From Balaenoptera acutorostrata (taxonomy: Eukaryota > Chordata > Mammalia > Artiodactyla > Balaenopteridae), in contig NC_080079.1 in NCBI RefSeq assembly GCF_949987535.1, forward strand, positions 53,059,000 through 53,122,999: 64,000 bases of DNA, written 5' to 3'. The position numbers and the translations under genes are program-made. Of the stretch, positions 1 to 11,458 are shown piece after piece. The notes beneath the pieces were generated by a model. The model was not told the origin of the DNA. It saw only the letters and a list, made by a program, of their open reading frames with translations, and did not search any database. Within the stretch, counting starts at the first letter, position 1, and each line of letters begins with the position of its first letter.

Positions 1-103
1 CTTGTTCCTTCATCTGGTACGTAGCCGTCTGCCTTTTCATCTTTTCTATCTTTCTGAGAATGTGGTTTTTCTTCCACAGGCTGCAGGATTGTAGTTCTTC
101 TTT
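1..103 (-). mobile_element. L1 LINE fragment, ORF1 start region, cut by window edge
   Basis: The segment aligns closely with 20158-20262, which is the ORF1 start of the large L1 in this window. On the minus strand it carries the ORF1 initiation region, and unlike the copy at 20 kb there is no stop between the first and second methionine (the reading is MKRQ...YQMKEQ). The rest of ORF1, ORF2 and the 3' end would lie to the left of the window. The homology stops near base 103. Nothing here shows whether the missing part is intact. Confidence 0.85.
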
Positions 104-1569
104 GAAATCTTTTCTTAGTGGAGGTTAAGACATCTTGATTTAGGTTGATTTCTCCATGTGGATGGTGTGGATTGAGGAGATTGAGCCATCTATGTGGTTG
201 GTGACGTTGTCCAGGATGATAGCCAGATTATTCAGGGTGTGCAGAATAATCAGGCACCAACAGCAGTGGGATGGATAAAAGGCAGGTCTGATTGGAGCTG
301 GGGGCCCAGGAGGAGGGGATTTTGGTTGAAATAGAGAGTAATCGTTTCAGAGTAGGCAAAGCAGCATGAAAAGAACAATAATTCTCTCTACTTACATCTA
401 TGAGAATCCTTCTATAGCCCTGCAAACAAGCCACAAAATATGCCCTGAAATAAGAAATAGAGCTACCAGAAGAGCATCCCTTTTTGGGGATATGACAGTG
501 GAGAAAGCTGGATTGTTCAGGAATAGCCAAGTGATGGTGGTTTGGGAACCACTGAGGAAAAAGAATGAAAGTAGAGTAGAGGTTGGCTAAAATGATATAT
601 AAATTCCAAAGGACTCTCAAGAAAGAATCTGGGCAAGTGGGTGAGATTTGGAGCTGCGGAGAGATTGGGGTGGAGTAAGAGAAGCTTGGAATAAATGGCA
701 GAAGACCCTGAGTTATTATTGTCTTTATAGTCCTAAGGATGATGGATGCAGGATAAGAGGGAAGAGAAGGCTGACTTACTTACTTGGTCCTTGAGTCCCT
801 CTCCCAGGAAGTAGAACCCATGGTTAGGATACAAGTGAAAGGGGAGAAAGACAAAGAATTGCTCTCTGGAGCCTCCTAGCAAAGGCTTCGGTGAGAATAT
901 GGGGCAGACAAATCTTTCTTAGAATCAGATGGGTGAGTAAGTATAAATCAAGTTCTTTCATTTTTCTCAAAGTCATCTCATCTTATGAGGACAATGCTGT
1001 GTAAAGGACACTTTGGGAAAACCCCAAACAACATTTTTTAAAAGATTAAGTAAATCCTATTTTTTGAGATGTTTCTTCGTGTTTGGAGATAAATCATATT
1101 ATTATATTTTATCAGCAGATGGGTGGGCAGTTGAACAGTGTAAAACTGGTAGCAAAAAGGAAAAGGTTCCTAGCATCTATGAAGAAGCCATTATTTTATG
1201 CAGGCTTCTGGACAGTGTCAAGCGGGTCTCTGCAGGGAAACACAAGGCAATTATGTAAATTGAACCAGCTTAATGGGGAGCGTCTGCAAAGGGTGAGAGG
1301 GAGGGTGGTGATGGGGGAGGTAGGTTGAGCATGGGCCGGAGGGTGGGCATGTGGGGGATTCTGCTCCTCAGGGTAGACACTGTCCTGGATGCGAGTGCTG
1401 GTGTGTGGAGGGACACAAAACCATGAGGGTCAACATGGTGCCTCTTCTTGAAATGTCCTTTTAGCGTAACCCAGTAGTCAACGTAGTGATCACCAACACA
1501 GACTCTGTAGCTACACTGCCTCGTTCCCATCCTGGAACTAGCACTTTCGACCCTAATTGATCTTCGCTC
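104..1569. other. Unassigned non-coding stretch
   Basis: I see no recognisable gene. Bases about 110-330 have the look of an old, strongly diverged interspersed repeat, but I cannot name it. Short open frames exist on both strands (366-590, 1013-1258, 1270-1596), none with recognisable motifs or splice context. Confidence 0.5.
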
Positions 1570-1700
1570 CCTCCTGTATAAAATAGGGCTAATCATTTTA
1601 CTTACTTCACATGATTGTTCTGAGGATAAAGTAAGCTAACATAGGAAAAGTGCTTAGAGCAGTGTCTGAAACACAGCACACACGTAATGTTACTAGTATG
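1570..1700 (-). repeat. MIR SINE relic
   Basis: The stretch reads as the reverse of the MIR core: a diverged 'TATAAAATAGGGCTAAT' segment, then a 'GTTCTGAGGATAAAGTAAG' segment and 'GTGCTTAGAGCAGTGTCTG'. MIR is an ancient tRNA-derived SINE, long inactive. Confidence 0.7.
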
Positions 1701-2174
1701 GTTATCTACATTTTATGTGCTTTATAGTCTATATAGACACGGATGTCCAAGGGCCCTAATAGTCAGGTGCCACCCTGCTTCCTCTAATGAGAGAGAATTA
1801 AGTCAGGATTTTCTCTACCAAGTCACAGTCATGTAGACACCAGCATGCCAGTGGAGGAGAAATACTGAATTCCTAAATGGAGAACTTGGGTCATTGAAAT
1901 AGCTCTGGGGCTGCCTAGGTTTTCACTTTTCATTGAGATGTGAAGGCTTGGTTTCAGTGCAGCAGTGTCACTGGTGTGTAAAGTCCCAGTTGGGAGTTGT
2001 ATAACTGAGTTACAGCTTCAGCTCTGCTGTAGCTGAGCTGGGTGCCCTTGGCCTAATTGCAGGCACAGTGGACAGAAAGAGTGTGAACTGGCATGAGAGA
2101 CACACAGAGCCCCTGGTGGGGGTCAGCTACCATTCTTTGGTACTGCCACAATGTCCTATGCAGCTTCTAATGTT

Positions 2175-2385
2175 ACCCTTCCAAAGATTTCCATAATTAT
2201 GTTTATGCCTTTGTCTTGTCCACTAGACTATTAGCTCCTCAAATATGAATAATGATAATATTAACACTTATTCAGTCCCGGTTATCTCTTTGATTCTAGT
2301 ATCTTTTATATCCCATAGTATCTGGCACATGGTAGTCACCTATCAGATGTTCAGTGGATGACTAGATACAAGAATAAATGACCTT
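2175..2385 (+). repeat. L2 LINE 3' end relic
   Basis: The L2 tail pattern is visible in order: 'CTAGACTATTAGCTCCTC', then 'TATCTGGCACATGGTAGTC' and 'ATGTTCAGTGGATGA'. It is heavily diverged and the left edge is uncertain. Confidence 0.55.
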
Positions 2386-2389
2386 TGTT

Positions 2390-2490
2390 TGAATCAGGCA
2401 GTTACTTAGCTTAGGGGATTTGAGCAAATTTCTCAGTCTTTCTGAGTCTAACCTGCTCATAACACCTGGCACATACTGGGCGTTTAACTG
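2390..2490 (-). repeat. MIR relic, partial
   Basis: The 'GAGCAAATTTCTCAGTCTTTC' type segment followed by 'ACACCTGGCACATACTGGGC' fits a minus-strand MIR with an internal deletion. Confidence 0.45.
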
Positions 2491-2691
2491 ATTTCATTTA
2501 GCTGAAATATCCCACTTCGCCAGGTTAAAGGTACAAAATAGGTTATGATGTACAATTATTCCCAGTTCTCTATCTCAGAGATGGCACCACCATCCACTTA
2601 CTTGCTCAAAACAAAAATGTAGGAGTCATCATGGAATCTTCAGTTTCCCTCTCACCCAACATCCGACTCATGAGCAAACCCTCTAAATCCT

Positions 2692-2950
2692 ATTTATTTA
2701 TTTATTTGACTGTGTTGGGTCTTAGGTGCGGCACGTGGGATCTTCATTGTGGCATGTGGAATCTTTCGTTGTGGTGCGTGGGCTTCTCCCTAGTTGTGGC
2801 TCGCGGGTTCCAGAGCGCACGGGCTCAGTAGTTGTGATGCACGGGCTTAATTGCCCCGCTGTATGTGGGATCTTAGTTCCCTGACCAGGGATCAAACCCG
2901 TGTCTCCTGAATTGGAAGGGGATTCTTAACCACTGGACCACCAGGGAAGT
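2692..2950 (-). mobile_element. CHR-family tRNA-derived SINE, older variant
   Basis: On the minus strand the element starts with the CHR head 'GGGACTTCCCTGGTGGTCCA', has a decayed B box (GGTTTGATCCC) and ends in an A-rich tail, seen here as TATTTATTTATTT. A 13-bp target-site duplication with one mismatch flanks it (2679-2691 and 2951-2963, CCCTCTAARTCCT). The body differs most from the other copies, and I infer that it belongs to an older CHR subfamily. Such SINEs are made by RNA polymerase III and copied by L1 enzymes. Confidence 0.95.
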
Positions 2951-2963
2951 CCCTCTAAGTCCT

Positions 2964-5789
2964 TTCTGAGTCTGAATCCTTCCTCTCTCCACTACCTCAA
3001 CCCTTGTCCAAGCCACGCTCATTTCAAGCGTGGACTTTTGCAGTTGTCTCTTAAATAGTCTCTGTCCCTTCACTCTTCTACGTCCACTCTTTTTGGCCTT
3101 ATGGATCCCAACCACCCCCGGCTCCTTCTAAGAAAATGGTGGGTGGAATGGAATGATGACCTGTGCAGCTGAAAGACTTGGAGTGGAGGGAAGAAAAGGC
3201 AGGATGTGGAGTGTGTGTATGTATGTGTTTGGGGAGCTCAGGGTGCTGGAAGGCAAGGAAGCTTATGGAAAGTGAGGTCTTATAATAGGCAGCAAGAGAG
3301 GGAATCCACAAATGGGAGCACGTGGGACAATTAATGAGCAGGAGAAGGAAGGAGCCCCCGAGGTGAGCTCAGCCTGGGCGGATCCATCACGATGTGCACT
3401 GAATGGGCTGCAGAGGCTGCTCTGCTGGAACCACCTTGTCCATTCATCAGGTTCCATGTGTTTAACTAAGCAGCTAACACTATACGCTTTCTGGATATAG
3501 GGTCTACTCTCACACCCTCTTGATGGACGTTAAGGGCATGATAATAAGTTTATAATAAAAACATTCAACCACAAAAGGGAATAGAGTCAAGTTCTTGACC
3601 TTTTTCCCTACTAGGAGGCTCCATGCTTCCTGGACATATTTGCCTGCTGTCTTCCCAGCAAAACATGAATTCTGGATGTGGAGGCGGGGTGACCTTGTTG
3701 AACCTGAACCTTGTACTTTATGGGCAATTCCTGCCTCTGTCATATGAGGATCTAACTCAGGGCTGCCCAAGGAGAGGACTCAGCAGAGATTACTGGGTCT
3801 TTAATACCCACTGGTGATCCATTTTGAGATCTTCAGGAAGCATGATGTGGTTTCTTTATTTGCAGTCCCATTGCTGTGAGATGATTGGGACTGAATTTCT
3901 ACAGTTTCACATTGTGCTGTGGTACATATAGATTTCTAAAATCCTTCCAATTGGAGATAATGTGTCGACCCTAATCCTCTTACACTGGACGTGAAATACA
4001 AAGAGAAGCTAAATGGGATTCCCTGGTTGCAGACATCAGCTTAATGTGGGTAAGACTCTGGTCAAACATGAACTTCCGGTTTTCAGAGTATATTTAATTG
4101 AGAGCTGTGCTTTATTTTGTTCCCTGAGCTAAATTGGCATCTGTACAAATAAAAAAATGTGAAAAATCGTAGCTGCAGGCTTAGGAGAATGCCAGGAAGA
4201 AAGAAAGAGAAATTGTGTTTATAAAACCACAGGGCTGAGCTATTCTTCCCTTTTATGATCATTCTTCCATTTCTTGGTCTTTCTTGGCTGGAGTGCCAGG
4301 GCCAGTGATATTTGAGAGCCATCTGTACAGAGCCAGAAGGCCAGGAGCACACAGTCTCCTGCCCTCCTTTCTTGCTATTGTTACAAGCTCTAAATCAATC
4401 TACAAAATTTGTCTAGAGCTGTAAGAAAGGAAATCGTTCATCCTTTCTCCTCTGGGTGACAATGGTGTCTGCTCTCTCTTCCCCTTGGCCTCTTGTCAGA
4501 ACCTGGGAGCTAAAAGTGTAATACCATTTCAATTTGTGCTTCTGGAACTTGGACCAGGCTCTACTGTTTAGTTGAAAGCCTTCAACACCTGAGAACAATC
4601 TTAGGCATTAGGTAAAAAATAGTTCCCAGAAATTTATGCTTAGAGTTGTAACTCTGTATGCTCAAGGACTATAGTTTTCCAGATTTGCTAGCAAATAGAA
4701 TTTCTGCGATGCTTGAATCTCAGAACTGGTAGTGATTTGGAGGTCATCTCATCTGACTTTGTAGAAGAAAATATATCAGTTGTAGAAATTTTCCCGCTTT
4801 TGCAAACTGGCATCACTTCTCAGGTTTTAAACTTGAAAAAACAAATCCACAATAAGGAAAGGCTTCCTGCTTGGCTCTCTTTCTTTTCCAGGAAACCTCA
4901 GTACTATGATAGATGAATGTAGTGAGGGAAATCTGCCTTCTCTCCGGGATGCATAAAAATGCCAGGGAAATCTGCTGGCCCCATCATGGCCCCATTGTAT
5001 TGTATTTTTTCATGCTCATAAGTTTTTCTGCATCACTCAACCTGAAAGGCCAATAGGGATTCCAGGAGATGAAGCTGAACCATGACAGTTCACCTACAGA
5101 GAAGGGAGGACTCTTTGATATTCATGTCCTGTGGCCCCTCTCCCTAACAGAACTCACCGGCAGCCATTCCCAGCAGGGCTCAGGGCTGTTTGGATGCTAC
5201 ACGCTTTTGGTCTGTAAACAGGGAGGAGGCATGAGCAAACTGCTTGCCCATTTCTGAATCAAGCCTCTTCCTCAGATTCTAGACCCTGTTCCGTCTGTGA
5301 CCTAATACCCCTTCATTTCTCACATGTGGCAGCCAGCCTTGGAGAAAGCCAGGCTGAGACAAGCACAGGGAGTCAGCAGGTCATGGAGAGTTGATCCAGC
5401 CTTCTTCTCATCCCACTCCTCCTCCTCCATCTTTTCCCTTTCACTGCTGCATTTGAAAAGGCAGTGCAGTGAGAAAACATGGGAGCCAGACATCTTTAAA
5501 ACATGCCCTTTGTAAATCATCACTGTTTGTAGTCACAATTCAGGGAGGGCATCAGATGGAAGTGGCCGCCTGCTCTCAGAGCCTGGTCCCAGGAGGCTGC
5601 AGGCAAAGGAGAAAAGAGGTTCTCATGTGTGTTGGCAAGGGCAGACAAATGGCATTTGAATCTGTTGAGATGTGGGGCTGATCCCAGCAGCTGTTCAGGC
5701 CCTCAGAGGGCTGTTCACAATGTGCTGGAGCCTCCAGTCAAGCTGTTCTCCTGCTGCTGCTGGCTTTTTAAAAGCTGCCTGCCTGCTTG
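2964..5789. other. Unassigned non-coding stretch
   Basis: No gene, RNA or clear repeat family could be recognised in these 2.8 kb. Short open frames on both strands lack motifs. A GT-rich patch lies near 3211-3230. The region may hold very old repeats that cannot be recognised by eye. Confidence 0.5.
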
Positions 5790-5985
5790 CCTTACATTTC
5801 TATGGCATTTTAACAATTATGAAGACCTTCCATATACATAACTGCATTTCATTCTCATGGTAACACATGAGAGGTATGTATTATTGTTAACCACTGTTTT
5901 ATAGGCCAAAAAAGAAAATCTCAGAAAGGATGAGTGCCATGCCCCATAAGCAAGCTCAGTAAGTGGTAGAAAGCCGCACTGCCCA
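5790..5985 (+). repeat. MIR SINE relic
   Basis: The plus-strand MIR order is visible: 'CATTTCATTCTCATGGTAAC', 'GAGGTATGTATTATTGTTAAC', the 'TTTTATAGGCC' core and 'CTCAGTAAGTGGTAGAAAGCC'. Confidence 0.7.
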
Positions 5986-6049
5986 TGGTCTGGGTGGTCC
6001 TCTTGTCACGCTTACAGTTCATTGTCCTCTGTCATATTTCTAAAGCCGA

Positions 6050-6235
6050 AAGCAGTGGTCTCAAACTTGAGCAGGCATCAGAAGCACCTGGAAGGCTTGT
6101 TAAGGCGCCTAGGGTTGCCACCTCCAGAGTTTCTGAGTTGTGGGATGCTCCTGAGGACTTGCATTTCCAGCAGGTTCCCAGGTAATGCTGATGCTGGTCC
6201 AACAACCTCACTTTAAGAACTGCTGATAGCTAGAA
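6050..6235 (-). mobile_element. MER5A-like non-autonomous hAT (Charlie) relic
   Basis: The segment begins with 'AGCAGTGGTCTCAAACTTGAG' and ends with 'TTTAAGAACTGCTG', which are the decayed inverted ends of MER5-type elements. Internal 'CATCAGAAGCACCTGGAAGG' and 'TGATGCTGGTCC' also fit. These small elements were moved in trans by a Charlie transposase and are inactive. The strand is my best reading, because the family is nearly symmetrical at its ends. Confidence 0.8.
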
Positions 6236-6394
6236 GAGCACGCTTCTGTAGTGTAAAACCATTGCTAGCTCATTTTGGAAGACTTATTTCCATGTCCATA
6301 AAGCAGTGTAGTGTCGATGTATGTTGGGCAAAGGCATGGGGGTGGGGTAAAGAAGTCAGAAAACACCTGTGGAGCTTGCACTGCTCATGGATGC

Positions 6395-6500
6395 CTCCTC
6401 TCTGGACTCTGCCTGGTCATTCCTCTCATGCTTAGTAACTTCCAGAGGCATCCTTTCCTCCAGGAAGCCACCCCGACTCTCACAGTTTGGGTTCCCCCCA
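6395..6500 (+). repeat. Possible L2 fragment
   Basis: The segment around 'TCCTTTCCTCCAGGAAGCC' followed by 'CACCCCGACTCTC' resembles the L2 3' region. The match is short. Confidence 0.4.
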
Positions 6501-7467
6501 CAGGCAGATTCTGAGACAAGGATTTTAGTGCAATAGTTTACTTGGGAAGTTCTGAAAATCTGATAGAAGGCAAGGTCTTTTCACCCCTGGAATAAAGCCC
6601 ATTTCATTATAGGTTAGCATATGTGTATACATTAATTGGTGGGGATGTTTGTGAATAAACATATAAAGGCATAATGCATACACATCTATTTTATCTTATT
6701 CTTTTAGTCTCTGAAAATAGTTAAAAAGCCTACATGTTATTTATTTTGCAGTGTAAGAAAGGAAAGGAACACATTCCAAACCCTGTGAAAAGAAAATGTA
6801 ACACACTTTGGGTGTGAGGGTGTAGAGACCCACAGGATTACAGCTTGGGATGGTGAGATAGTAGGACATGTAGGGTCGAAGACCAAGTCCAAGTCCTGAT
6901 TCACTCATTCAGTCAGCCACCCTTCCCTCTCCTGGATCCCGTCTGAGTTCCGAGCCCATGATGTGCACTGGGGAGACAAAGATAAATACCACAGTCTGTC
7001 CTTATGGTGGAGGAGCTCACGAACTATTAGGGGAGGCAGATTCACAGACAGATGTGGTGAGATGCTACTTTTAAACTAGCAACTTCTCTCCCTCATCTTT
7101 CCTTTTCTCCTATTTAAGCAGCTAGGCTGGTCTGTGCTCATCCACTCAGGGAAAGGATATGACAACAGAAGGAAAAGAGGAGTCACTTTCTGGCTTCTGG
7201 TTTTTAAAGTTTCATCTTTTATTGGGAACAGAAAGGACTGGTTGAGGAAAAAATATTGGGGAGAAAAAATAAAGATCCCTCCTCCAACCTCCTCCATCCT
7301 TTAGACTAGAAAAGGAATATTTTGGCTTGGAGGAGAGAGAGAGAGTTGGAGAAGTGATAACACTGATGTTGCTGATCGTGGAAAAGTGGTACCAGGACCC
7401 TTCTACTGGGTACAGTCCTGGGAACGTGGCGGGACCCTTCCAATAGGAGATACTCATTGGACAATAG
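6501..7467. other. Unassigned non-coding stretch
   Basis: No gene or named repeat was recognised. The sequence is AT-rich from 6600 to 6770 and contains a short GA-rich run near 7335-7345. It ends where the direct repeat at 7468 begins. Confidence 0.5.
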
Positions 7468-7861
7468 CTATTATTATCACTCTCAGTTTAATACTAATCA
7501 TTATTATTTCATGCAGTATGCTCTCAGACCTACATTGACAAAGGCTGTTCAAATAAATTGATGCTTTCCTTTTACTGATGGTGACAACAAGATTGCAAGC
7601 TGGTAGGTGTTCTGACAGGCATGCCCCTCACCTCTGAAAAGCACAAAATGCATAATTACATTTTCATACTAACAGGGATTGAGAAGTGGTAATCTTACTT
7701 TCTCCATTTTTGATGGTAACCTCCACTAACCCCCACCTAGCATTCTTTGGTGGGAGATCACATAATGACGCTTTAGTCTGTGAGTTAGACGTGAATCTGT
7801 GGGCATACCAAAGCCAATCACTGCTGTCAAATAAATCCAACTGGGACAGAAGTACCAGTTT
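7468..7861 (+). repeat. Direct repeat copy 1, family unknown
   Basis: This stretch of about 394 bases matches 11459-11855 in the same orientation over its full length. By eye roughly nine bases in ten agree, with only small gaps. Shared landmarks are 'AATACTAATCATTATTATTT', 'GGCTGTTCAAATAAATTGAT', 'GGATTGAGAAGTGGTAATCT' and 'AACCCCCACCTAGCATTCT'. I do not recognise it as MIR, L2, L1, an LTR or a hAT element, and I see no target-site duplication or terminal inverted repeats. It has no convincing open frame. It is either a dispersed repeat of a family I do not know or a local duplication. Confidence 0.9.
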
Positions 7862-8839
7862 GAGAGAAGAAATGGAAATGCCCCAGGGGTTTTAGCAGTA
7901 GGATGATTTCCTTGTGCATAAAATGACAGGGAGATAGTGGAGAGAGGCTCAGAGCCTGGAAAACATGGAGACAGACCTGGGTTTACCCAAGATCAACTCA
8001 GTTGGATCAAAAATCTAGGTCCAGGCAGGGGGATGGATATCTCAGCTCACATGCATAAATGACTTTGAGAATCTGAGATTCCACCCCTGTGACCGCTTAC
8101 TACAAGTCCCCTGGAAATGATGTCATCTTGAGCTGAAATTGAGTCATACAAAAAGTAGAGAAAGTTACATTCCCTTGATGTCTGAGTTTGTGGGTTGGAT
8201 TTCAAGTCTAGTACACAGGTAGGTTACATCGTGGAGTATGAGGGCCATGTAGAAGCATGCCCTGGTATAGCAGTAACTCAGAGGAGGCAGTAATGGATCC
8301 TCAGATGAGTTGCCTTTCTGGAGGGGATATGGCTTGAGCTAGCAGTTGATAGATAAATGTAAATTTAATGATCTTTTCATTTTTTAAAGCATGATCTTGC
8401 CAAATGCAGTTTTTCCAATTTTGTTATTTTCCATGACCATAAGCCTGTGATTAGTGAGAAATTACTAGAGATTTGTTTCATACATAATATCGAACAATTC
8501 TATGCCTCTTTCTAACAATTCTATGCATCTTTAAGGCTAAGGTCAAGTCTTTCTTCTTCTCAAAAACCTAGTTGGCATGCCTAGCCCATGGTAATCTTTC
8601 CCTTCCCCATGGCTGTTTGGAAAGTTTGTCAGTTTTGTACATTTTAACACATTAGATCATGTATTATGCAGGCTTGATCTCTGATTCATTTGAGTCATTC
8701 ATATTTTCCTGGATTAATCGTAACTGGATTTAGATGTTTCATTGAGTAGATGTTCTCAAAGTTGGGACCAGTCAAGGTTCCATTTTTTTTTTTTTTTAAG
8801 TTTCTCTAATGATTACTAAGGACTTGTGTGTGTTGAAGC
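7862..8839. other. Unassigned stretch with a 21-base tandem duplication
   Basis: No gene was recognised. Bases 8493-8513 and 8514-8533 are a tandem pair starting AACAATTCTATGC. The segment 8535-8720 may be old L2. A T15 tract lies at 8783-8798. Confidence 0.5.
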
Positions 8840-8950
8840 TGCTCTAAGTGTGGTGCAGACATTATTGTAACCCTGTTCAGTGCAGTAGGTGCTATTATTA
8901 TCCCTATTTAACAGATGAATACACTTAGGGTGAGTCAAGAACACAATGAG
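8840..8950 (+). repeat. MIR relic
   Basis: The MIR core is visible as 'GTAGGTGCTATTATTATCCC' followed by 'TATTTAACAGATGAATACAC'. Confidence 0.65.
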
Positions 8951-10876
8951 GAGGATGGTCTGAGCTGTGACAATGAAAAAAGGACAAGACGTGTATGGTT
9001 CTAATCAGAACAGAAGGAAAATGCCTGGTGTCATTTATCAGAGCATGTTTTTTTTTTTTTAATTTAAATTTTGAAGAAGTAAGGATTGGAAGTTAGGATC
9101 AGAACCTCAGTATAGTTTGGTTATCTTTTCTTCTGTAAAAGATGGGTTAATTTGAAGGTAATGATCTAGTAACCATTTGATGGTTGGGCCCTGCCATTCT
9201 CAGTGAATCATTTTGTACAAGGCCTCAGCAGATGGTGTTATAACTGGAGGCTGGGTTCAAGTATGCCCCATTATTCTTGCAGTGAAGTTTCCCCTGTCAC
9301 CCTGGGAACCTGGAGAAGCATTCTATCACCAAGAAGGCTCTTAGTGGTCTGTATTCCTGTCTGCATAGGCATATGTTACCCATCTGGGCCCTCCTCTGAT
9401 AGATCTCTGTGCTGCTGTGTTTAATCACCTCCTATTCACACCATTGGTAAACCACCCTGGGGTTATGAGGATGGCTAAACACACATCCCCTGACACCAGA
9501 CAGATGAGATCAAGAGTGTTTATTTATCACACATACAGCCTGGAGTAGCTTCCACACACAGCACCACACAGGGCCAGAGGACAGTAGAACTCAGCAATAG
9601 AATGAACAACTCTGGGCTGTGGAAGACAGGCTTGGTAGTATCAAGAGGGTGAGGTGGCTCTAGATTCATGGTGGGGAGGGTTGGTGGGATGTGGCTGGTT
9701 GGTCTGAATAATTCCATGGGCTGTCAGGGAATGGAAACCCTCTGCTCAGGGATAAGCAGGCACTTCACCTGGCCCATTTGATAAGGAGAGTTGTTTGGCT
9801 AGGGGACCTTATCTGTAGAGCAGAAGGGAAGATGAATTGTAGGTAAGCCATTTGAGGCCATCCTAGTTTTACTATATATCAAGACAGCACTTGATATTGA
9901 ACCTTACTGATGGACCATAAGCCATGTGCTATGGGATGCTCGTGTGACGGCTCTCACTTTATCAGCTTATCTTTACTTATCATGTAAAAAACAGGATCTC
10001 TGACCTTCTGGTGGCTGTCAGCTCCAGGATATGGATATTCTGAACACAGAATGTTGGCTCTTCAGATTCTTGACTGAGCCTTACTTTAGAGTAGTTTTTC
10101 AGTTTCTTTCAAACTGAAAGCAGAGCTTACTGACACTTGAGAGGGGAAAATCTGAGGTATGTGTTCATTACTCAACTCTCAAACTTCCCTAGGATTCATA
10201 TTGTATTCCTTAAACTAGACCACTAGGAAACTCCGGACCTTCTTTAATTAGATCACCCTGGGTAGTTAGCGGTCTCTCAGTTCCATGGAAAAGAAATATA
10301 CATGATTCTCTTTAGGCAAATATGGGAGATTTGTTAAAAGCATATAGATTGGTTTTGGAGAGCACAGGGCAGGGAGGCAGCTGGCTCTCAGGAATGAATG
10401 GGAGCAAGAAGCTGGATGCTCAAAGCCTTTCTAGACCTCACCCACCTTCATCTCTCAAGTTCACCTCATTTCTCTTTCTTTGCAGACAGTCCTTATATGC
10501 CTCCAGGCCACATGGTATACACCATGGTCAGCCCATAGCACAGCACCTGAATTGTCATCTCCTCTTCAGTAGATTGAGTCAGATTGAAATCTCTTAGTCT
10601 CAAGTGGAATGTCATGGAGAAGGAAGTCTATTTATCTTGGGTCACTCATGGATCAACAACACTCTGGAATCGGGGAGTCCGGATCACTTTAGATAAAATG
10701 AAGCCAGGACTCTTGGCTATGTCCATATGGATCAAGTGAGAGATGGAGGAGCAGTTCTTATAGGAAGGGCTGGGATGACAACTCCACTCTATCACTCTTG
10801 CTTCCTATGGAATCACTTTTACAGAACAGAGCTTATTGTCGTGACATCAGTGCCATATATTGCATGGCTCTTCTTT
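8951..10876. other. Unassigned non-coding stretch
   Basis: No gene was recognised. The part 9200-9900 contains a possible old LTR on the minus strand (a 'GTGTTTATTTATCAC' segment near 9516 could be a reversed AATAAA region), but I cannot name a family. A T12 tract lies at about 9049-9060. The final 14 bases are the left target site of the next SINE. Confidence 0.45.
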
Positions 10877-11173
10877 TATTTATTTATTTATGGCTGCGTT
10901 GGGTTTTTGTTGCTGCGTGTGGGCTTTCTCTAGTAGCGGGGAGCAGGAGCTACTCTTCGTTGTGGTGTGTGCTTCTCACTGAGGTGGCTTCTCTTGTTGG
11001 GAAGCATGGACTCTAGGCACGCAGGCTTCAGTAGTTGTGGCACGTGGGCTCAGTAGTTGTGGCGTACAGGCTGTGTTGCTCCGCGGCATGTGGGATCTTC
11101 CCGGACCAGGGCTCGAACCCGTGTCCCCTGCATTGGCAGGTGGATTCTTAACCACTGCACCACCAGGGAAGTC
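10877..11173 (-). mobile_element. CHR-family tRNA-derived SINE, 'GCTTCTC' variant
   Basis: The element is reversed. Its tRNA-like head at the right end carries the B box GGTTCGAGCCC and the left end is the A-rich tail. The 14-bp target-site duplication CATGGCTCTTCTTT is perfect (10863-10876 and 11174-11187). The body carries the 'AAGCCACCTCAGTGAGAAGC' type, which I take as the older of the two main CHR variants here. Confidence 0.97.
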
Positions 11174-11284
11174 CATGGCTCTTCTTTATGGTGGTAAACT
11201 TCCTATTGAGGGTAGCATTCGTTACCTTGTTCCACAGTCCACATAGAGTTAGATCCCATTGTTTTGAATTTTGTCTTGCAAATA

Positions 11285-11370
11285 GCTTGAATTAGGCAAG
11301 TTACTTAACCCCAATCAACTTCAGCTTCTCCATATAATATAACAGGATTGTTGTAAGAATTAGATAACTC
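11285..11370 (-). repeat. MIR relic
   Basis: The reversed MIR segment is visible as 'GGCAAGTTACTTAACC', 'CTTCAGCTTCTCCATATAAT' and 'GGATTGTTGTAAGAATTAGA'. It runs directly into the hairpin cluster at 11362-11432. Confidence 0.6.
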
Positions 11371-11432
11371 ACTGTTATCTGATTGTTATCTAAGTGCAAG
11401 CCGATAACTCAGTGTTATCGGCTTGCACTTAG
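11362..11432. repeat. Paired hairpins, one with a perfect 19-bp stem
   Basis: Bases 11390-11408 (CTAAGTGCAAGCCGATAAC) are the exact reverse complement of 11414-11432, with the five-base loop TCAGT. A smaller hairpin just upstream (11362-11380) has AGATAAC paired with GTTATCT around TCACT, so both share the pattern GATAAC-TCANT-GTTATC. Such perfect inverted repeats at the end of a degraded MIR suggest a replication template switch, although this is inferred. Confidence 0.9.
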
Positions 11433-11458
11433 AATAGGAGGCAGTCAAAAAACAGTAA

